6,743 bases of DNA from Fidelibacterota bacterium. GTDB lineage: Bacteria > Fidelibacterota > UBA2242 > B5-G15. Both the position numbers and the translations under genes were made by a program. Under the pieces are notes generated by a model, which was not told the origin of the DNA, searched no databases, and saw nothing but the letters and a program-made list of their open reading frames with translations. The stretch spans positions 1-6,743 of the forward strand of contig QNCQ01000095.1 in NCBI GenBank assembly GCA_003645825.1, given 5' to 3'. Shown here one piece after another: positions 6,278-6,743 of this stretch; the first letter of the stretch is position 1; every line of letters starts with the position of its first letter.

Positions 6278-6743
6278 TTACTTCAACAGCGTAATTTTAT
6301 AAGTGGACCTGAAATCTCTACCCTCAAGAACAACAAGATAAACCCCTGTTGAAACTTTTCTCCCTCGCTCATCCGTAGCATCCCAATTAACAAGGTAATT
6401 ACCCTTTACCAGGTTGCGATTAACAAGTTCCTTAACTTTCCTACCCATAAAATCGTATATTACAACCCTCACTCTACTATCATGAGGTACAGCGAATTGA
6501 ATTGTCGCAGTTGGATTGAATGGATTTGGAAATGCCCTCAGCAACTTATAATCGTCAGCTACTGAAATGGGAGCTTCACCATCCTCATCGATAGCAGTAA
6601 GAATCATCTTTGATGCTGCAAAATCGTCCCAGTAGGTAGTACCTTTAAAGAAGTTCCAGTATCTTGCCCTAAGACTAAACTGGGTCGCATCTTCAGGAGG
6701 AGTCATCACTACAGTATACTGAAGCCAATCCGTAGTGTCCGAA
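6278..6743 (-). CDS. C-terminal end of a secreted protein with T9SS/FlgD-like sorting domain (start outside the window)
   Basis: The frame is open from the right edge to TAA at 6280-6278 and gives 154 residues; a GTG at 6709 and the ATG after it are internal codons, not a likely start. The first 50 or so residues (TDWLQYTVVMTPPEDATQFSL, then YWDDFAASKM) look like the last strands of a carbohydrate-binding-module-4/9-like or related jelly-roll domain, in which a W.....v..P.gA....l pattern ends in a D-D strand. An acidic linker (DEDGEAPISVADD) leads to a canonical sorting module: LLRAFPNPFNPTATIQFAVP, VRVVIYDFMGRKVKELV, WDATDERGRKVSTGVYLVVLEG, ending STYKITLLK. In T9SS bacteria such domains send the protein across the outer membrane, where it is often cut and attached to the surface. 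The upstream domains, and so any enzyme activity, are outside the window. It is separated from the receptor operon by a hairpin, so coexpression is uncertain. Confidence 0.88.
   Translation of the reverse strand, partial: SDTTDWLQYTVVMTPPEDATQFSLRARYWNFFKGTTYWDDFAASKMILTAIDEDGEAPISVADDYKLLRAFPNPFNPTATIQFAVPHDSRVRVVIYDFMGRKVKELVNRNLVKGNYLVNWDATDERGRKVSTGVYLVVLEGRDFRSTYKITLLK

Noticed and set aside
6294..6301. TATAAAAT on the minus strand, a -10-like box that could drive the receptor operon from within the end of the upstream gene
   Set aside because: The only -35-like match (TTGAGG) is about 20 bases upstream, too far, and the bases encode the conserved sorting-domain end (YKITLLK). Not strong enough to annotate as a promoter.
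6704..6709. GTG/ATG near 6709 as the start of a 143-residue protein
   Set aside because: The frame stays open to the window edge and the residues before it (DTTDWLQYTVV) continue the same beta-sandwich strand; there is no signal peptide after it. The gene is truncated by the window.

Overview
The window holds four protein genes, all on the minus strand, so they read from high to low coordinates. Everything visible points to the outer membrane and surface of a Gram-negative bacterium of the FCB superphylum (Bacteroidota relatives such as the KSB1, Marinimicrobia, Calditrichota or Zixibacteria-type lineages). The evidence is a canonical type IX secretion (T9SS) / FlgD-like C-terminal sorting domain, a TonB-dependent receptor with an N-terminal carboxypeptidase-regulatory-like domain, and a PorV/PorQ-family protein. 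The phylum placement is an inference from protein style, not from a marker gene. The DNA is moderately AT-rich by eye.

Layout in transcription order: (1) 6743-6278, the last 154 codons of a secreted protein whose start lies outside the window. It ends with a probable carbohydrate-binding-module-like beta-sandwich followed by a textbook PNPFNPT sorting domain. (2) 6267-6227, a 16-bp hairpin followed by a short U-run. It reads as a rho-independent terminator, but it also buries a Shine-Dalgarno-like GAGGGGG that faces one possible start of the next gene. (3) 6212-3600, a TonB-dependent outer-membrane receptor. (4) 3603-292, a 1103-residue exported protein of unnamed type with a GEWPKGSG N-terminal motif, an acidic EF-hand-like stretch, a fibronectin-III-like domain and a divergent sorting-like C-terminus. 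(5) 284-1, the first 94 codons of a PorV/PorQ-family outer-membrane protein that runs off the left edge.

Genes 3, 4 and 5 form a very tight operon. The receptor and the 1103-residue gene share an ATGA stop/start. The PorV-like gene starts 7 nt after the previous stop, with its ribosome site overlapping that stop. The likely joint task is surface assembly and uptake: a TonB-driven barrel, a large calcium-binding-like surface partner, and a PorV-type protein that may help T9SS cargo leave the barrel. The substrate cannot be told from the sequence. No RNA gene, insertion sequence, CRISPR array or gene-free stretch above 300 bases is present.
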